DNA from: Bactrocera neohumeralis
Taxonomy: Eukaryota > Arthropoda > Insecta > Diptera > Tephritidae
NCBI RefSeq assembly: GCF_024586455.1
Contig: NC_065922.1
Location: 33,910,089-33,974,088, forward strand
Reading direction: 5' to 3'
Length of the DNA: 64,000 nucleotides
A program made the translations under genes and the position numbers. Shown here piece after piece: positions 25,385 through 36,781 of the stretch. The notes beneath the pieces were generated by a model. The model did not search any database. It was not told the origin of the DNA and saw nothing but the letters and a program-made list of their open reading frames with translations. The stretch's first letter is position 1, and each line of letters begins with the position of its first letter.

Positions 25385-26220
25385 ATTATTGATTTTGAAA
25401 TAAAATTAATTGATTACATAAATACTATATAACTATTTTATAAACAAAAACAAAAAAAAAAAACAAATAAAATAATATAATTAATTAAAATATAAATTAT
25501 TATTAAGGAAAATTAAATAAATAATTTTCAAAAAAAAAAAAAAAAAAAAATATTTCATAATTTAAAAAAATTTAAATTTATTTCTTAAATTAAGAAATTG
25601 AAATATTTTAAAAATAATAATAATTATAAAAAAATGAATCAAAGTCGCAAATAATGAAAAAATATATATAAATTAATTAAGAAAAATTTAAAAATACATA
25701 TAAATTAATTCAGAAAATTAAAAAATAGAAGAATAAAAAACAATTTATAAACCATTATTCCAATATTTGCATTTTTTTAACATCTTTGAACTAACTTATT
25801 GGTTTTTGAAATGAAATTAAATAAATAAACAATTTCATTAATACTATATAAAATGAAATACGTATGTATATAACACAGAATTTTAATATTTTTACATAAT
25901 TATTTTATAAATAATATGTATGTACAATACTTTGATATATAAATTATTATAAAGAAAAATAAAGTAAAAGAAAATAAATAATTTTCTAAATAAAAAAAAA
26001 TAAGTAAATAAAAATAATATCTTGTATATTTCATAATTAAAAAAACTAAAATTAATTTTTCAGTGTATTAATTTCTTAAATCAGAAAGCAATTAACAGTT
26101 TGAAATATTTCAAAATTAGTAATAATTAAAAAAAATTAATTAAAGTCACAATTAAGGAAAAAAATATAAGTAAAATTAAGAAAAATAGCAGAAAATAATT
26201 TAAAAATGATTATTAAATAG
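25385..26220. repeat. A-rich low-complexity block
   Basis: More than 800 bp made mostly of A-runs, TAAATAA and AATTAA motifs, including a long A-run near 25530-25550. No coding potential. Confidence 0.75.
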
Positions 26221-26807
26221 TTCGTATCTCCTTTTTTAACATCTTCGTAATTTTTTATTAGCTATTGCTTATTTTTTTCGTTGCCACCTCTCTTCCATTC
26301 ATTGTGCAAGCACCATAAATAAGCGATGTGTGCGTGCATACTCGCCCATAACCGCCTTATTTTCGGTCAAACTCTGCTTCACTTCTGCAGTTTATGGAAA
26401 CAAAAAATTAAACAAAAAATGTTTGTAATTTGTAATTGATTCATTTTTGCTTATTTTTGTTGCTTGTTGCTGTTGTGACTCTGCCTAAACGTGTCACATT
26501 CACATCGGTTGAATGACATTTAGTCATTATTACGTTTTGAATAACGACGTTTGGCTTTTATAATTGTTGTAGCTTCTGTTTGCTGTGTAGTGTAGTGTAG
26601 TGTAGTGTGGTGAAGTGTGTTTTTATGAATTTCGTTCGTTTTGTGGTTGCGACAAAGGAAATGTCAGGCACGCAATAGTGTTTTGAAGTGAATCAAAGCG
26701 CCACAACTTTGTGGCGAAGAACAACAACAACAAAATTTGAAAAAATCGATGTGTAAAGGTGTAGAGTACATACATATACCATACATGTATACATTAATTA
26801 TCTAAAT

Positions 26808-27238
26808 TGGGTATCCTTATGTAGTATTAAGTTTGCCACGACTTTTGTAGCACTAATTGTCCCTCATTTATTGAGTTATCAATCTGAAATTTTACACACG
26901 TCATTTACTCCCCAATAAGCTGCTCGTTTAGCGGAATTGTTGTTATCGGATCACTATAGCATATAACTGCCATACAAAATGACCGATTAAGTTCAAGTCC
27001 TTATATGAAAAACTCTTTTATTTGACAAAATATTTTAACGAAATTTGCAATGGATTATAATTCAAGGCAATGGTACAACCTCTGAAAGAATTGTTAAGAT
27101 CGGATCACTATAGCATATGGCTGCCATGCAAACTGAATGATCAAAATCAGGATAAAAATCTTTTTATACCCTTTTATGCTAGAGGAAATGCCTCTGTAAA
27201 GGATTGATGGTAATTACTATATATTTTTTTCTTGTTTT
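26808..27238 (+). repeat. Hairpin-ended dispersed repeat, copy 5
   Basis: Contains GGGTATCC at 26809, TTAAGTTTGCCACGACTTTTGT, GGATCACTATAGCATATAACTG (26948 on) and a second unit at about 27100. The tail is degraded (AAAGGATTGATGG) but still ends in a T-run with TTCTTG. Confidence 0.8.
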
Positions 27239-29799
27239 CGACTGTTTTTGCAATAGGCTTTCTTTTGCTTTCATCCAAAAGATATGCACCTCACTGAAAA
27301 TCCATATGTATGTACATACATATGTATGTATGTCGAAACATCTCAAGTCTTGACAAAAGCAAAAAAGTTTATGTAGCAGACTTATTGATTAACAAAAATA
27401 ATTTGCAAATCAACATACACATCTTTGTTGTAGGAATGTGAAATAAAATCAGCAAACAATTTTACGATTACGTCAGTTTCTTTGTTCCGTTCGCTCGGAA
27501 AGTGGCTAAACTCTCAAAACTACAAAACGCGAGGCGATTTTACAGATATACGTGTATATACATATGTATATAAGTAAATATGTATATAATTGAGCGTGTA
27601 TATATGTAGCTGCAAATGTTTGTACATCTGTACGCACGTATTCATTGAATATAAAAACAATGCAGCCAACAAGAATAACAACGACTCGAGATAATATATA
27701 GAAAATAATTCGAAAAGTGAACTGAAAAAATCTCTGAAACGCATTCAATCGCGTAATTCAGCACAAATCAGTGGACGTGTGTTTGAATGAATATGTACAT
27801 ATCTCGCTACGCATTATAAGTATATGTACACATACATATTTATGCATGCAGGTATATGGATTTTCTTGTCACCGTAAATTGCGCCTTATTTACCACTGCA
27901 TCTATTTTTTTCTCTCTACATACTTATGTATGTATATAAATATGTTTGTATGTGTACCGATAAAGCATATATGTAAATATGTATAACTGTTTAGATACAA
28001 GGATACATTTTTTAAAGTTAAGTATCTATACTTACATATACATATACTCAATCTGTTACTTCGTACATATGTACATACTTTTGAATATCTGTATTTATTT
28101 GCCTAAATGAGTGCTCCCTTCTATTAGCTATTGCCGTTGTTTTAGATGACTAAATAAATAAAAATGTTCAAATATCTAAATCCACTTAATTTTCATTAAG
28201 TCAAGTAAATGGAGTGATGCAGAGTGTGTTTACTCATTTTTATTATATACATTGGCTCACATCTTTTTTATAAATGTGAATGCAGATTTTTTACATAACT
28301 TAGCTGTGTGATATTTATAAATTAAATATATAAATATTAATTTTATACAAATGATAATAATAATATAAAAAGACACTTTCTAATAATTTTTTTATAGTGT
28401 TATCAGAGTTGCAAATTCTATTTGGTATTAAAATAAAGTTTCAGATTTTTATTTCTTAATTAAAAATAAATAACTAATTTTTTTATCACAAAAATTGTAA
28501 TTAAACTTAAAAAAATTTAATTTTTCGAAATCAAAACCTAGTTTGAAAAATTTAAAAAACTCGTTAAAATTTATTTTTTTTTTTTTGAAAATTAGAGTAA
28601 CAAAAAAAAAACAAATAATAAATACTTTTCAAATCAAATACCGGCATTCAAAGAAAGGAAAATTTATTTTTCAAAATTTGTACCCAAAAATTTGTAGAAG
28701 TCAAAAAATTATTTATTTTTATCCCGGAATCAAAAAGTTAATAAAATATTTTTTATTTAAAGAATTGTAGAAAAAAATTTTAATCAAAAATTGAAATTAA
28801 AAGAAAGGAAAAATTATATTTAAAATTTTTATACCCAAACAATTTTAATTAGTAATTAAAAATTTAATTTTCAGTCCCATAATCAGAATTAAAAGTGATA
28901 AAATATTTTTTTTATTTAAAAATTGGATAATCAAAAAAGTAATGAAAAATAATTTTCAAATCAAATGTTGAAATTAAAAGAAAGGAAAATTGATTTTTTA
29001 TCCCAAAATTAAAAAGTTGATAAAATATTTTGATATTTTCATTATTTATAACATAAATTCAAAATTTTTTTTTTAATTTTTAATTATAAAAAATTTTTTC
29101 TTTAGTTTAGGTTTAAAATTTTCAGTTTTCGTTGTTAATATGATTTTTGGGATTATAAATTTATTTTTATTTGAGATTAGAAATTTGAAAATTATAATTA
29201 TTTTAATGAAAAAAACTTATGTCATCTAAATTTATAACTAAATGAAAAAAAATAATTTTAAATTGCAAAGCTCATAGTCTTGCAAATAAAATAAATAAAT
29301 AATTTTCTAAATAAAAATAAAATCAAAACTTAAATTATAACCAAAAAATTGTAAATAGAAGCTGAAAATTAATTTTTTTTTAATTATTTATAAAATATTT
29401 TTTATTTAATAATTGGAATAAAAAATAAAAATAAAATATTTTTCAAATAATTTAAATTCAAAACTTTTTTAGGAATTTTTATTTATAAAAATTATTAAAA
29501 TTTTCATTTTTCATTGTTATTACGATTTAAAAATTTATTTTTTTTTTGGGTTAGAAATTTGAAAATTATTTTTAATAAGATTTTAGGAATTACAAAAACA
29601 ATTAATTTAAAAATTAAAACAAATATCATTTTTAAAACATTTGCAACCCTGGTTGTCATAAAATGTACATATTTATATATTTACATAAATATCAAATATG
29701 TGTATTGTATATACATACATATGTATGTATGTACATATATAACAGTTAGCGAACTTTTTTCATCTACGCACCAACTAAACGGTCCACATATTCGTATTT
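27239..29799. other. Gene-free stretch with A/T block
   Basis: Microsatellite clusters are at 27300-27335, 27540-27610 and 27905-27990. From about 28300 to 29640 the sequence is almost entirely A and T; open frames there consist of Lys, Ile, Asn, Phe and Leu and are not genes. Confidence 0.55.
28300..29640. repeat. A/T low-complexity block with diffuse internal repeats
   Basis: Imperfect repeats of a phrase like GAAATTAAAAGAAAGGAAAA (about 28790 and 28970) and TTGATAAAATATTTT are scattered through the block. This suggests expansion by slippage or local duplication. Confidence 0.6.
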
Positions 29800-30415
29800 A
29801 TTAATTATAACAGCAATTGAAATTCCATTAAAAGCTGGTGAAAGTATAGTAAAAATAACAAATACATACTTATGTATGTATGTGGGAAAAACTTGCGATA
29901 CATTGAAGCCGAGTGCATACATTCACACGCCAAGTGCGCTAAAATATTTATTAAACCAAACAAACATATTTACAACGAACAACGAAAAAATTATTGTAGA
30001 TAAAAAGTGCAAACAATGAAATTAAACTCGCTTGTGGCACCTAAATAACAATTATAAATTAAAAGTGAGCAGCCAGTTGTGTAAAAACTACCACAGAAAG
30101 CAGTAGATAAAAAACAATAAAGCAACATACACCAATTGAAAAGAAAGTAAAACGCTGAAACAAACAAAGAAAAAGACAAAATCCGACACGGACCAAGGCG
30201 TATTAATCTGGTTTCACACTTCGCAGCCAGAAGTGGAAAAGTAAATTAAGTTAGTGAAAAAACATACCAAACAACGACAACAGAATCTTCGTGGGAGAGC
30301 AACGAGCCTAAGCGTCAGTTACTCCTGCGTTTACCGTTTCAAGTTGATTTTTCGCGTTTAACACATGTTTGGCTTTGTGCATCGTCCGAAAAAGCGCTAA
30401 TTATTATGCAAAAAA
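29800..30415 (+). other. Candidate Tlk leader exon (30.4 kb)
   Basis: A-rich, leader-like sequence from about 29820 ends with ATG CAA AAA A then GTGAGT (donor at 30416). The short frame M-Q-K ends in phase 1. An earlier short upstream frame starts at 30365 (M-F-G-F-V-H-R-P, stop at 30398). Joined through the candidate 5-nt microexon at 50802, the frame would run into the common Tlk exon. The 5' boundary is unknown and the link to Tlk is inference. Confidence 0.35.
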
Positions 30416-31094
30416 GTGAGTATTTAAATCTTTTAGCCTTATACTATACGTCAGTTGTCTAATAAACGTTCGCTCAGGAATTTATGTACATTAACTGTTT
30501 TGAAAGGAAAAAAAAGTAAAAAAGTAAAAGAGAACCTGTTTATTATTTTTAATTTTAATTATTTCATCTATTCTACTTATACATCAACAATATATGTATG
30601 TATATATACATATGTATGTAGCTGTGATTTCGTCTCTTTATTGACAGTCATTTAGCAATTTATATTGTCGATATTAAGTATATCTATCTGTATAGTGTTT
30701 ATATAATATTACCGACGCTTCACAGGTGTTTAACGGCAATAGATTAGTCTCCGAAACGTCGCTATTTCCTACCAGCAGAATTCTATATTCTTTTTCCACA
30801 CACACATACATATGTATGTACATTTGTATATATGTATGTACATATGTGCATAAATATGAATAAACTATTGTCTACGGTTGTTTAAAAACGAACGTGCCAA
30901 GTAGATAAATGAAATTAAATAATTTTATAAATTATAATCAGCTAATCTAATATGTACATATTAAGTGTGTATGTATTTTTATATGCTAATAAGTATAAAA
31001 ATAATTTTTATAAATGTATACATATTTAGTAGACCACTTATTAACTGCTGATTTTAAGCAAGATCGCGAAGTTAGTCAATTACCATGAACAGCG
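30416..31094. other. Gene-free stretch
   Basis: AT-rich, with CATATGTATG-type microsatellites at 30590-30620 and 30805-30850. Nothing else supportable. Confidence 0.5.
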
Positions 31095-31590
31095 TATATT
31101 AATTTTGCCACGAAGTTTGTAATACTCCAGAAAGAAACGTACGTATGGTCTCCGAGTGAAGTACACTTATAACAAGTAAGGGAGGGCTATGTTCGTGAAT
31201 AACCGTTTCTTTTATATTCTCGATTACGCCCATTTGCAATACCGACCTCCCTTGAGTCCCAGGAATATGTGTGGCAAATTCCACAATATATCTAAAGAGA
31301 GTATAAAAATTGTTCACTGTGACTAGCTGAGTCGATTTAGCAATGTCTGTGCGTCTGTGTGATCGATCAAAATGAAGTACTTGTATTTAAAACCTTTTTA
31401 TTTTACGAGATATCTTCACGAAATTTAGCATAGATCATTATCCAAGGCAAGGCTACAATCCAAAAATAATTATTCAGATCAAACCACTATAGCATATACT
31501 TACATATGTATGTAGCTCAAAATCAAACGACCAAATTCAAGATAAAGATTTTTTTATATAATTCTATGCTATGAGAAGTGCACCTGTGAT
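31095..31590 (+). repeat. Hairpin-ended dispersed repeat, copy 6
   Basis: The head block TTTTGCCACGAAGTTTGT lies near 31099, followed by GAAAGAAACG, GAGCTAGCTGAGTCG-like and TATCTTCACGAAATTT blocks, and CCACTATAGCATAT near 31486. The tail is degraded (GAAGTGCACCTGTGATG). Confidence 0.75.
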
Positions 31591-31972
31591 GTTTTTTTTA
31601 TAAAGTATAATATTTCCTACAGTGTAGCTTATCATAAGTATAGCCATTACATTTACACGATAATTCGAAAAGGTTTTGATAATACTTGACCACAAAAAAA
31701 CAAAATTATTTTTAATTTTCCAAATAACCATACAAACCACTAGAGCTTTGATAAACATGTGAAGTAGACATTCATTTATCTTCAAAACCGAACATACTTT
31801 TATCATTAATTAGTAAATAATCGTAATTATGCAGAAATTCCGTATAAATTGAGTAATATTCACTAAAGGCAAACCACAAAATATAATTAAAGTTAAAGAA
31901 GCTGCGATTTTGATTTGCGAACCATGATTTTTAGATACTAAAATATCTGAGAATGACACTTTAGCCTATATA
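31591..31972. other. Gene-free stretch
   Basis: AT-rich. An 80-codon minus-strand frame has no motif. Nothing supportable. Confidence 0.45.
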
Positions 31973-32760
31973 CAGGGTACATTCCAAAGTAAACAGGACT
32001 TAAAAAAACAGAACAAATGGTTTTTTCGGCAAAATAAATTTATTTTATTCAAAATAGTCTCCTTCTGCTTCAATACAGCTTTTTGCACGGTCCAAAAGCA
32101 TGTCGAACGAGTGTTTTAGCTCGCAAATGCATTTTTCTGAAAAGGAAGAAGCAAATGCATTTATCCGAAAAGGAAGAAGTCGCACGGTGTCATATCAGGT
32201 GAAAACGGGGAGTGGTTAATGGTTAAAATGTGATTTTTGGTCAAATAATCGTCCTTCGAATGTTGGATTCTGAGCAATTTTTGGTCGTCAGTCATTTTGT
32301 GCGGAACAAACCGTGCACACACCTTTCGTAAGCCCGAATGTTCGGCCAAAATGCGATAAATCTTTGTTTTGGAGATGTGGAATTCCATTTCCATGAATTT
32401 CAATGATGATTTCGGCTGATTTTTGATGAATTCGCGCACAATTTCGATGAAATTTCCAATGATCTTGGATTTTGATTGTTTCATCAATTGAAACGTTTCG
32501 GTAAAAGTTTTACCAATTTTAAAACAAAATTTAATGTTGGCTCTTTGTTCGAAGCTCATTTTCGGACCGATAACACAAACATACTGACACTTAAAACGCA
32601 ATAGCTTCACTTACAATTGATGAAATGTCATGAAATTCTCACTGGACAATCGTTAAAGCCAGCAGATTCTAACGCACCAGTCGACATATAGATGGCGCTA
32701 GATTCTTTGGAAACACTTGAAATTCTTCAAATAGTAACCGATAACACAAACATACTGACA
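31973..32760 (-). mobile_element. mariner-like element, internally deleted, right end altered
   Basis: The left end at 31973 reads CAGGGTACATTCC, a terminal sequence typical of some mariner-like elements. No inverted match was found on the right. A 24-bp direct repeat (32566-32589 and 32737-32760) marks rearrangement at the 5' side of the transposase remnant. Confidence 0.75.
32161..32559 (-). pseudogene. mariner transposase, in-frame internal deletions
   Basis: The minus-strand frame from ATG 32559 to 32161 gives about 133 aa: MSFEQRANIKFCFKIGKTF, then the second DNA-binding helix region (IVREFIKNQPKSSLKFME), ISKTKIYRILAEHSGLRKV, and FVPHKMTDDQKLLRIQHSKD. It jumps directly to YLTKNHILTINHSPFSPDM with TPCDFFLFG, the third catalytic Asp. 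The first and second catalytic Asp and part of the first HTH are missing, yet the frame stays open across both gaps. Past 32161 a diverged C-terminus (FWTVQKAV, EGDYFE-like) can be traced. Confidence 0.85.
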
Positions 32761-33039
32761 ATATTAATATTAAATCTTACTAGTATATAAATATATTAAA
32801 TAATATTGGTACTACTCTCTATTGACCTCCCTCATAACTTTTAGTTTAAAAAGTCGTCATTACAATGTTCACAGTTTTTGTCAACCTACTCTGGGAAGGA
32901 TTCTCTTTTATCATTGACAATTAAACAATTAATTTAAAATTTGTTCAAATGTGTTCGACAGCTTCTAAGAAATATCGAATCGGGCGAATTATATCATCAT
33001 CCGGATCAAATGTGACCCGGATTGACCAAAAAATCTCAT
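32761..33039. other. Short gene-free stretch
   Basis: No recognised feature; lies between two transposon remnants. Confidence 0.4.
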
Positions 33040-33650
33040 TTTCACGTATTTTAATACAAATCTCTATTATCGCCCTCAAAATATGCTCCTCATTCCCTTA
33101 CAAGCATACTAAAGCTTAATCCAATTATCTTTACACTTGTTATAAGACTCCGCTGGGATGACCTTCAGTGCCGAATTTTGGTTTATGGCTCATATTTGAA
33201 ACGCCATTCAATAGATTGTTCGATAGTTTCGTCAATATTCATAAACCCACTTCTCGGCACCGGTAATGATGAATGTAGGGCGTCAGCTGTCGAGCGATGC
33301 TTTTGCAAAAGATTGTCTTCTGGTACCAGTCTAACACTAACTCGTTTTATACTCATAATCCAAAATGGGTTTGGGTCGATCCTTGAGATCCTTTTCTTTC
33401 TCTTTGATGCCAAAACGACGATTTTCTAGTACTGTTTCTTTAACTTTTTCGGAACTGACGATCATAATTAGAAGTGGATGGACGAGTCCGTAACCGTGAT
33501 TCCATTGAAAACACAAAATTTTGAGTTTGCTTGTTAAATTTTTTTCCATCGCAAAAGTCGTCAGATAAACCAATTATCGATTCGGTTTGCGTGCGCAGTT
33601 TAAATGGATTAATCCGGGTCAAATTTGATCTGATACCGCCTAATATGAAT
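33040..33650 (-). pseudogene. Heavily decayed mariner transposase
   Basis: Minus-strand fragments in several frames resemble mariner: PSTSNYDRQFRKS (about 33480-33440), VKETVLENRRFGIKEKEKDL (about 33445-33385), then GAEKWVYEY-like and DETIEQSIEWRFKYEPK (33230-33180, matching the segment after the first catalytic Asp) and a C-terminal AIPAESYNKC-like stretch near 33150-33120. The parts with the second and third Asp are gone and at least three frame changes are needed. Ends not identified. Confidence 0.65.
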
Positions 33651-33951
33651 AAGGTAATCAATCAACGCGGTCGGTGATCAATTACGTTATCGTAAAAGAA
33701 TGCTCCAGTATTTTCTATGAAATAAATATGTAAGTATATCTTAATCTGTCGGATATTTCAATTGTTGTTGTTATTAGTTTCCGAGCTGAACTCTATAAAT
33801 CAAAGTTCTTCTGGTTCGGTCCATTCATTCTGCAGATACATATGTATATACATATGTAAGTTGTGTAACTAACCCGACTTTTTTCTAGTTTATACTTACG
33901 TGAGTGTGTATATTCTCAGCATCTGGGATAATACCTCAATCTAAATCGTTG
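33651..33951. other. Gene-free stretch
   Basis: About 300 bp with a CATATGTATATACATATG microsatellite at 33838-33857; nothing else. Confidence 0.5.
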
Positions 33952-34236
33952 CATACCCTGAACAAGGTAAGTTTGCCACGATGTTTCTAACACTCAGAAG
34001 AAAACGTCTGAGGCCGCTGTACAAAGTGAACAGTCAGAATGAAGTAGGAAACCTTTGGCATGGATTCTTGCTTCAGGCAACGGTGAAAACTCCGAAGAAA
34101 TTGTTCAGATCGTATCACTATAGCATATATGTACATACATAGCTGTCATGCAAACTGAACGATCGGAATTAATTTCCTGTAAGGAATCGGTTGCATTAGT
34201 GAAGGGTATTATTGCTGCCGAAATGAGCGGTTTTCG
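33952..34236 (+). repeat. Hairpin-ended dispersed repeat, copy 7 (short)
   Basis: The head ATACCCTGAACAAGGTAAG is at 33953, followed by TTTGCCACGATGTTTCTAAC and GAAAACGTCTGAGG, one internal unit (GATCGTATCACTATAGCATA) and a tail GAAGGGTATTATTGCTGCCG. This is the shortest copy that still has both ends. Confidence 0.8.
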
Positions 34237-35793
34237 TTTTTTTTTTTTTGAATTTTGCAATATTTTTCTTGCTTTGTAATTAGTCGCAGCTAATTTCAAC
34301 TTAAAACGTTTAAAATAAAATGTTAATAAACCGTAAAATTATTTATGTAAGTAGGTATATTATGTCACTGAGATTCAGTTGAGCGAATAATAAAAAATGC
34401 AAAAATTTAAGGCGAACAAAATTCTTGTCGCTGACTTCAATACTCGTCAGGGTCACTATACACAGAACTTTAAATAGCAAATTAAACGATACATTCATTT
34501 ACTTCGGAAGCAAAAAAGCGACGAGCGAAGATACATACATATGTATGTACATACATACTCAAAGATGTATTTACATACGCTGACGAATATATACACATAC
34601 ATACATATATTTATTATATACAGGCATTTATTTATGCATAAGTATAAAAATACTCGACCGAAAAGACAAACGCGCATTCATATGTATGTATGTATGTACA
34701 TACATATGTACATATATATTTGTAGGTATAATAAAATTAATAATGGCGTCTCAGATAATGTCGATTCTCGTTGATTACCCAACGTAGTAGCGCATCGATT
34801 TTGTGCGGTGACGTTTTCATTAGTTACGGTGCTCCGTTGTCCGCCTTCTTGCCAAAGTAACGAGAGAGAGCAAAAGCAAACAAAGTATAAAAGTATAAAG
34901 TACAAAAAGCTAAAAAGCGAAAAATAAGCTGCATTCAACTGTTACTGTTAATACAGTTCAACAACGAATTCTGCGCACATTTATCGATGCCGTTGACGTT
35001 TGGATGTTGGCACAAATGATCCAACAGCGCACTTTCAGCCACTCCATGTTGCAACAGTTCACGCTACGCCTGTATTGGAGTCGATCGCTTATTGCTACTC
35101 GCTTTCTGACGCTTTCGGTCGGTTAACTTGCGCGCCTGTCTGCTTGCCTGCCTACACGCCTGTCTGTCAGTCGGTCAATCTGGCTGTGTGTCAGTACGAT
35201 TGTCTGTCTGTCTGCCTATCTCCCGCCTGCATTGTGTTGGCATCACCAGCTCGAGAAACTTACAAGGAGTATCCACATACATATGTATATTAAAATGTAT
35301 GTATAAGTACATATAAAATTATGGCTTGATGTGTCGTATCTGTAGTTTGCTAAAACTTATTTGGTTAGTTGACTCGACGCGGTCGCGACGTCACGATCAT
35401 TGGCTAAATGACTGCCTCGCTTGGCTATTTAGCTGGCCGGCAGGCATTCTGTCTCGTCCGTCCGTCTATCTGTCTGCTCATTGCTTACTTTGTCTAAGCT
35501 GAGGCGTTAGACATAAGCGTACGTGTATTTCTTAATTTTTTTGTTTCTCCAATTGCCACATTTACTGATTTTTAGTAAATATTATTTCTGCTTTGCTTTG
35601 GCTGATCGCTTTTACGGTTTGTTAAGTGTTGCTTTTTCTTTAGTTGGTACTGATTTCGATTTGTTGATGTGCTGCCTTTCTTGCATTACTTTTGTGATAT
35701 GTGTACTATGTTTTTGCGAGTATGTATGTACATATTAGTCTTTATATATATTGTATTTTTTCTGCTCGCTTTAAGCCATTCTTAGTTAGTATT
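34237..35793. other. Gene-free stretch
   Basis: Microsatellites at 34530-34620 and 34680-34720. The segment 34980-35500 is GC-balanced, with TGTCTGTC/CTGCCT runs (35100-35225 and 35450-35480). Plus-strand frames there are Cys-rich because of these runs. Possible regulatory DNA; no gene supportable. Confidence 0.4.
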
Positions 35794-36513
35794 TATACCC
35801 TGCGCAGGGTATACTAAGTTTGCCACGAAGCTTGTAACATCTACAACTAGACGTCGGAGGGCTTTTAAAAAAATATGTAAATCATCATCGTAACGATCAG
35901 AGTTGATTTAGCTGGGACCTTCTGTTTGTCCGTCTCTTTGTATATACGCGAGTTAGCAGCTAAATTTTAGAGATATCGCTCTGAAATTTAGCACCTGTTT
36001 TTTTCACTCCAAGAAGCTGCACATTTTTCGGAACTGTCGATATCGGACCACTATAACATATAGCTAAAAGATCAAATCATATAAACTAAAAGATCAAATA
36101 CATGTCTTTATATCGAAAACTTTTTTATTTGACGAGATGTCTTTACGAAATTTCGCACGGATTATTTTTCAAGGTACACAGTCCAATCCCCGAAGAAATT
36201 ATTCAAATCGAATCTCTATAGCATATGGCTATCATACGAGTTGATCGATAAAAATTCAGTTCTTGTATGGAAAACCTTTTTATTTGACGAGATATCATCA
36301 AGAAATTTGGCGTGTGCTATTATTCAGGGCAACGTTACAACCCCCCGAACAAATTCTTCAGATCGGTGCACTATAGCATGTATGTAGCTACCATACAAAC
36401 TGACTGTTCTAAATAAAGATAAAGATCTTTTTATACCCTTTAGGCTATAAGAAATGCAGCTGTGAAGGGTATTATAGCTTCGGTGCAGCCGAACTTAACG
36501 TTTTTTCTTGTTA
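35794..36513 (+). repeat. Hairpin-ended dispersed repeat, copy 8 (best preserved)
   Basis: Opens with the 20-bp perfect palindrome TATACCCTGCGCAGGGTATA (35794-35813). Then come AAGTTTGCCACGAAGCTTGT, TGTCCGTC and TATCGCTCTGAAATTT blocks, and three internal units with their CTATA-CATAT marks near 36055, 36217 and 36370 (spacing about 162 and 153). The tail GAAGGGTATTATAGCTTCGG is followed by the stem CTTCGGTGCAGCCGAA, TTAACG, a T-run and CTTG. No open frame is encoded. It serves as the reference copy in this window. Confidence 0.9.
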
Positions 36514-36559
36514 TTTCGTTTAATTTGTACATTGCCGTTTTTCTGCTTCTTTGAACGCT

Positions 36560-36781
36560 TTTTTTGTTTGAAAGTTATAGCCGTTAAATCGCAATGTTGG
36601 CAATAGCCGCCGCTCAGGCAGTAGCAAGCGCAGTGCTGTCGCATTTTGTGTGTTAGTTTGTTGTTGTTGTAAATCGTTTGTTCGCTTCTTGCTGTGCGCT
36701 GTTCGCGCTGCTTGGCTGTTTGGAGACTGGCAACTGGCGGCTAGCGACTTGGCGCTGGGCTGCATTTCTTGTATAGCCATG
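36560..36781 (+). other. Candidate Tlk leader exon (36.8 kb)
   Basis: A GC-balanced stretch ends in GCC ATG immediately followed by the strong donor GTGAGT at 36782. The frame is phase 0, so the single Met codon could join directly to the common exon at 50877. The exon start is undefined. The composition differs from the A-rich leaders, which lowers confidence. Confidence 0.25.

Larger units (their letters stand above)
22496..26807. other. Gene-free stretch
   Basis: Contains two mariner-type end sequences (22838 and 24228), a CATA/TATG palindrome cluster (23105-23145), a GACG-type simple repeat (23480-23515) and an A/T block (25385-26220). The segment 26570-26760 is leader-like, but its possible donor (GTGTAG) is weak. 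No gene supportable. Confidence 0.45.

Noticed and set aside
28543..28770. 75-codon Lys/Phe-rich frame
   Set aside because: Lies wholly within an A/T low-complexity block; its content follows from A-runs and T-runs.
29736..29743. TATATAAC as a TATA box for the 30.4 kb leader
   Set aside because: It lies within a TACATATA microsatellite, and no good initiator sits 30 bp downstream.
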